From NCBI GenBank assembly GCA_030018715.1, contig JASEHN010000120.1:1-8010 (forward strand): 8,010 nt of DNA. Direction: 5' to 3'. Position 1 is the stretch's first letter. Every line of letters starts with the position of its first letter. Below the pieces are notes generated by a model. It was not told the origin of the DNA, searched no databases, and saw nothing but the letters and a program-made list of their open reading frames with translations. The position numbers and the translations under genes were made by a program. This document shows, one piece after another, positions 6,204 through 8,010 of the stretch. Origin of the DNA: Thermodesulfobacteriota bacterium (GTDB lineage Bacteria; Desulfobacterota; SM23-61).

Positions 6204-7145
6204 TCAACCATGTCCTTCGATTGCTCTTTTTATCCTTTCAAAACGTAAAATCTCCATTCGCCATGCCAGGTGGGCTTCCTCTAAGGTTGCTGATTGGAAA
6301 CGCAGGCTTTGCCCGGGCATGATCTGGGCCAGGCGGTCTAAATCGGCGGTGATGACATTGGCAATCTTGACATATCCGCCGGATACCTGGGCATCCCACA
6401 GAAGAATAATGGGCAACCCATCCCCCGGAACCTGAATTGCTCCCCGGGAAATGGGTTCCGATATGATATCCGCACCCTGCAAGTGCTCGATGGCCAGTCC
6501 TTCCAGCCGGTAACCCATGCGGTCGGATTGAGAACTGACCCGGTATTCGGAGGTAAGGAACGTTTCGATGCCTTTGGGAGAAAAGCGCTCTTCCTGCGGA
6601 CCAAGGATGACCCGCAAGGGATTTAGGATAGAAAAAGAAGGGATCATTTCCTGGGGGAAATTCCCCTGGGGAATTGATTTTCCTTCCGGGTCCTCGAATT
6701 CAAGTATATTACCAGCCTGCAGGGGAGTCCCCATTAGGCCACGGACAAAAACAGAACGGCTGCCTAAAAACTCCTGACCGGAAAATCCTCCCTGGACTGT
6801 TAGGTAAGCCCGAAAACCCTTCTTCCTCGCCCGGAAAGCAACCCGATCCCCCTTCTGAATAGGCAAGGCCTGCCACATGGGCAAAGGATCCCTGTTTACG
6901 GTAGGTGAAAGATTTCCGCCAGTCACGGCGATGACCAGGTCATTCAAAGCGAGAAGCTCAAGCCGGAAAAGGGTGACCTCCAGAAGGGCCGCGCCAGGAG
7001 GGTTGCCCACGAGCAAATTGGCCACTTGCCCCGAAAACCGGTCTGCTATACCTGAAGCTGGTATGCCGTATTTCATATACCCTGGCCGGCCAAGATCCTG
7101 AATCGTGGTGAAGACGCCCGGGTTTAAAACCTCAAAAGCTCTCAT
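6204..7145 (-). CDS. pxpC: PxpC/KipA-type subunit of 5-oxoprolinase (biotin-dependent carboxyltransferase-like fold)
   Basis: This 313-aa cytoplasmic protein belongs to the family called KipA in Bacillus and PxpC in the prokaryotic 5-oxoprolinase PxpABC, which opens 5-oxoproline to glutamate with ATP. The fold resembles the allophanate hydrolase subunit 2 part of urea carboxylase. Signatures are TTIQDLGRPGY (13-23), YGIPASGIAD (26-35), NLLVGNPPGAALLE (43-56), QGGF with LGSRS (118-131), DRMGYRLEG (208-216) and SEPISRGAIQVPGDGLP (229-245). LLWDAQVSGGYVKIAN (248-263) departs from the usual LLADxQTTGGYP pattern, with Trp for Ala and Val for Pro. GGTGGA (7152-7157) lies six bases before the ATG, and the start overlaps the pxpB stop (ATGA, 7145-7142), so translation is probably coupled. 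Length is normal. The family call is secure; 5-oxoprolinase activity is inferred, because no pxpA is present in the window. Confidence 0.9.
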   Translation of the reverse strand: MRAFEVLNPGVFTTIQDLGRPGYMKYGIPASGIADRFSGQVANLLVGNPPGAALLEVTLFRLELLALNDLVIAVTGGNLSPTVNRDPLPMWQALPIQKGDRVAFRARKKGFRAYLTVQGGFSGQEFLGSRSVFVRGLMGTPLQAGNILEFEDPEGKSIPQGNFPQEMIPSFSILNPLRVILGPQEERFSPKGIETFLTSEYRVSSQSDRMGYRLEGLAIEHLQGADIISEPISRGAIQVPGDGLPIILLWDAQVSGGYVKIANVITADLDRLAQIMPGQSLRFQSATLEEAHLAWRMEILRFERIKRAIEGHG

Positions 7146-7846
7146 AGAAAATCCACCGCCTGCTTTCCCTGGGCTCTCAGGGCCTCTTCTTCGGTAACCG
7201 GCATAAACTGAATTTCGTCCCCGGATAAAAAAGGAACAGGGGGAAAGAGAAGGGGATCATAAAGGTTGACGAAGGTCCGTCCGATGTAGTTGAAGCCCGA
7301 CGGTTGATCCGTCGTAATGGCATTCGCCTGACCGCCAGCTAGACCTACCGAACCCCCAGGCACAAGGGTCCGGGGAGTTGCCAGGCGCGGCACCCGCAGG
7401 ATCTCCGGCAGGCCCCCCAGGTAAGCCAGGCCGCAAATAAACCCGATAAAATAAACCATGAAGCGTGTTTCTGAAAAAACCCGAATCACTTCTGCCTGGG
7501 ACAGATGCGTGGTCTCGGCAACCATCTTAAGGTCTGGCCCATGGGCGCCGCCATAGACTGTGGGTAAGCGAAAAATACGCCCAGGAGGAAGATCTATGGT
7601 TTTAGCTTTTTTTATCCAGAAATTTATTTTTTCCACAAGAGGCCGGTATTCGATCTTAAGCGGATCATAGGCCACCAGGAGAGTTCGGTAGGCTGGAAGG
7701 ATTTCGTTGATGCCGGGAAGATTCTCGGATTCGATGGTCAGAGCAAGGGAGCGCACTGACCGGTTAACCTCAGGGTCGATCCGGTTTTCGAACTCTACTA
7801 AAATCCCCCTGTCCCCGGAGGGGCAGATTTTAGGCCATTTGGACAA
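7142..7846 (-). CDS. pxpB: PxpB/KipI-type subunit of 5-oxoprolinase
   Basis: This is the partner of PxpC: KipI in Bacillus, PxpB of 5-oxoprolinase elsewhere, related to allophanate hydrolase subunit 1. From UUG at 7846 it has 234 aa, typical of the family. Landmarks are PSGDRGILVEF (9-19), PAYRTLLVAYDP (51-62), LPTVYGG with GPDL (94-106), YLGGL (142-146), PRLATPRTLVPGGSVGLAGGQ (153-173), IGRT (188-191) and LYDP (195-198). A longer frame reaches UUG at 7891, but that codon has no ribosome site and lies about five bases after the predicted transcription start. The 7846 start has GGAAAGGA seven bases upstream and gives the usual family N-terminus. GFICGLAYLGG (135-145) differs from the common GFxPGFxYLGG motif. 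The gene overlaps pxpC by 4 bp. Family call secure; activity inferred. Confidence 0.9.
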   Translation of the reverse strand: MSKWPKICPSGDRGILVEFENRIDPEVNRSVRSLALTIESENLPGINEILPAYRTLLVAYDPLKIEYRPLVEKINFWIKKAKTIDLPPGRIFRLPTVYGGAHGPDLKMVAETTHLSQAEVIRVFSETRFMVYFIGFICGLAYLGGLPEILRVPRLATPRTLVPGGSVGLAGGQANAITTDQPSGFNYIGRTFVNLYDPLLFPPVPFLSGDEIQFMPVTEEEALRAQGKQAVDFL

Positions 7847-7853
7847 ACTTTTT

Positions 7854-7861
7854 TCCTTTCC
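7854..7861 (-). promoter_or_regulatory. Ribosome binding site supporting the 7846 start of pxpB
   Basis: On the minus strand a purine-rich GGAAAGGA lies about seven bases before TTG 7846. The alternative TTG at 7891 is preceded by ACGGGTTGTAA, which has no Shine-Dalgarno match. Confidence 0.6.
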
Positions 7862-7902
7862 AACTTTCTTTGGATGTAGATAACCGGGCAATTACAACCC
7901 GT

Positions 7903-7930
7903 AATATACCAGAAGCCGCATAAAATCCAA
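7903..7930 (-). promoter_or_regulatory. Predicted sigma-70 promoter of pxpBC with extended -10
   Basis: Read on the minus strand, TTGGAT (7930-7925) is followed by a 16-base spacer and TATATT (7908-7903), with TGG directly before it as in an extended -10 element. Transcription would start near 7896, leaving a leader of about 50 bases before the UUG at 7846. The match is 4/6 at -35 and 5/6 at -10. The surrounding DNA is AT-rich and noncoding. Confidence 0.6.
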
Positions 7931-7959
7931 TTAAAATTTTTTCCCGCCAGCCCATATTT

Positions 7960-8010
7960 GATGAACTCGTAAAAAGTCTGAAAATGCCCTTTTCCGTCAT
8001 TCCGGCGGAA
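7960..8010. repeat. Edge of a probable dispersed inverted-repeat element
   Basis: From GATGAACTCGTAAAAAGTC (7960-7978) to CGTCATTCCGGCGGAA (7995-8010) the sequence resembles, from memory, a noncoding repeat scattered through many Desulfobacterota/Deltaproteobacteria genomes. In those, a CGTCATTCCGGC(G)AA segment continues into the complementary half of a hairpin. Here TTCCGGCGGAA (8000-8010) is palindromic about its centre, and the window ends inside the element, so the second half is not visible. There is no coding capacity. Only one copy lies in the window, so the repeat call rests on recognition. Confidence 0.5.

Overview
The window holds a tripartite tricarboxylate transporter (TTT) locus facing a two-gene PxpB/PxpC (KipI/KipA-type) operon. 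The organism is probably a Gram-negative bacterium with a periplasm. Four Bug/TctC binding proteins carry signal peptides, nearly every gene has an AGGAGG-type ribosome site, and the coding DNA is moderately GC-rich. A repeat-like sequence at the right edge resembles, from memory, a dispersed element of Desulfobacterota/Deltaproteobacteria. That lineage is an inference.

Left part (2-6133, + strand): a small TctB-type membrane subunit and the large TctA permease are nearly contiguous, and tctA starts at UUG. Four consecutive paralogous genes for periplasmic binding proteins follow (here SBP1 to SBP4, 321-323 aa). They align almost without gaps, and each has its own strong Shine-Dalgarno site and ATG. 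The gaps between them are 51, 130 and 49 bp. No strong promoter was seen inside the cluster, so it is probably one operon whose promoter lies upstream of the window. The simplest reading is one TctAB membrane unit served by several interchangeable binding proteins for different carboxylates. SBP4 is the outlier: its N-terminal region matches its neighbours, but its second domain is strongly remodelled.

Right part (7846-6204, - strand): pxpB and pxpC overlap by 4 bp (ATGA) and run toward the transporter operon. In well-studied bacteria PxpB and PxpC work with PxpA as an ATP-dependent 5-oxoprolinase, but no pxpA lies in the window. A good extended -10 promoter sits upstream of pxpB. Its position supports a pxpB start at a UUG (7846) downstream of the longest possible start. 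The last ~50 bp are noncoding and look like the edge of a dispersed inverted-repeat element.

Together the locus suggests import of small carboxylates, possibly including pyroglutamate or related amides, with an enzyme pair beside it. The substrate link rests only on gene proximity. No stretch over 300 bp lacks a gene, and no tRNA, rRNA, CRISPR array or transposase gene was found.
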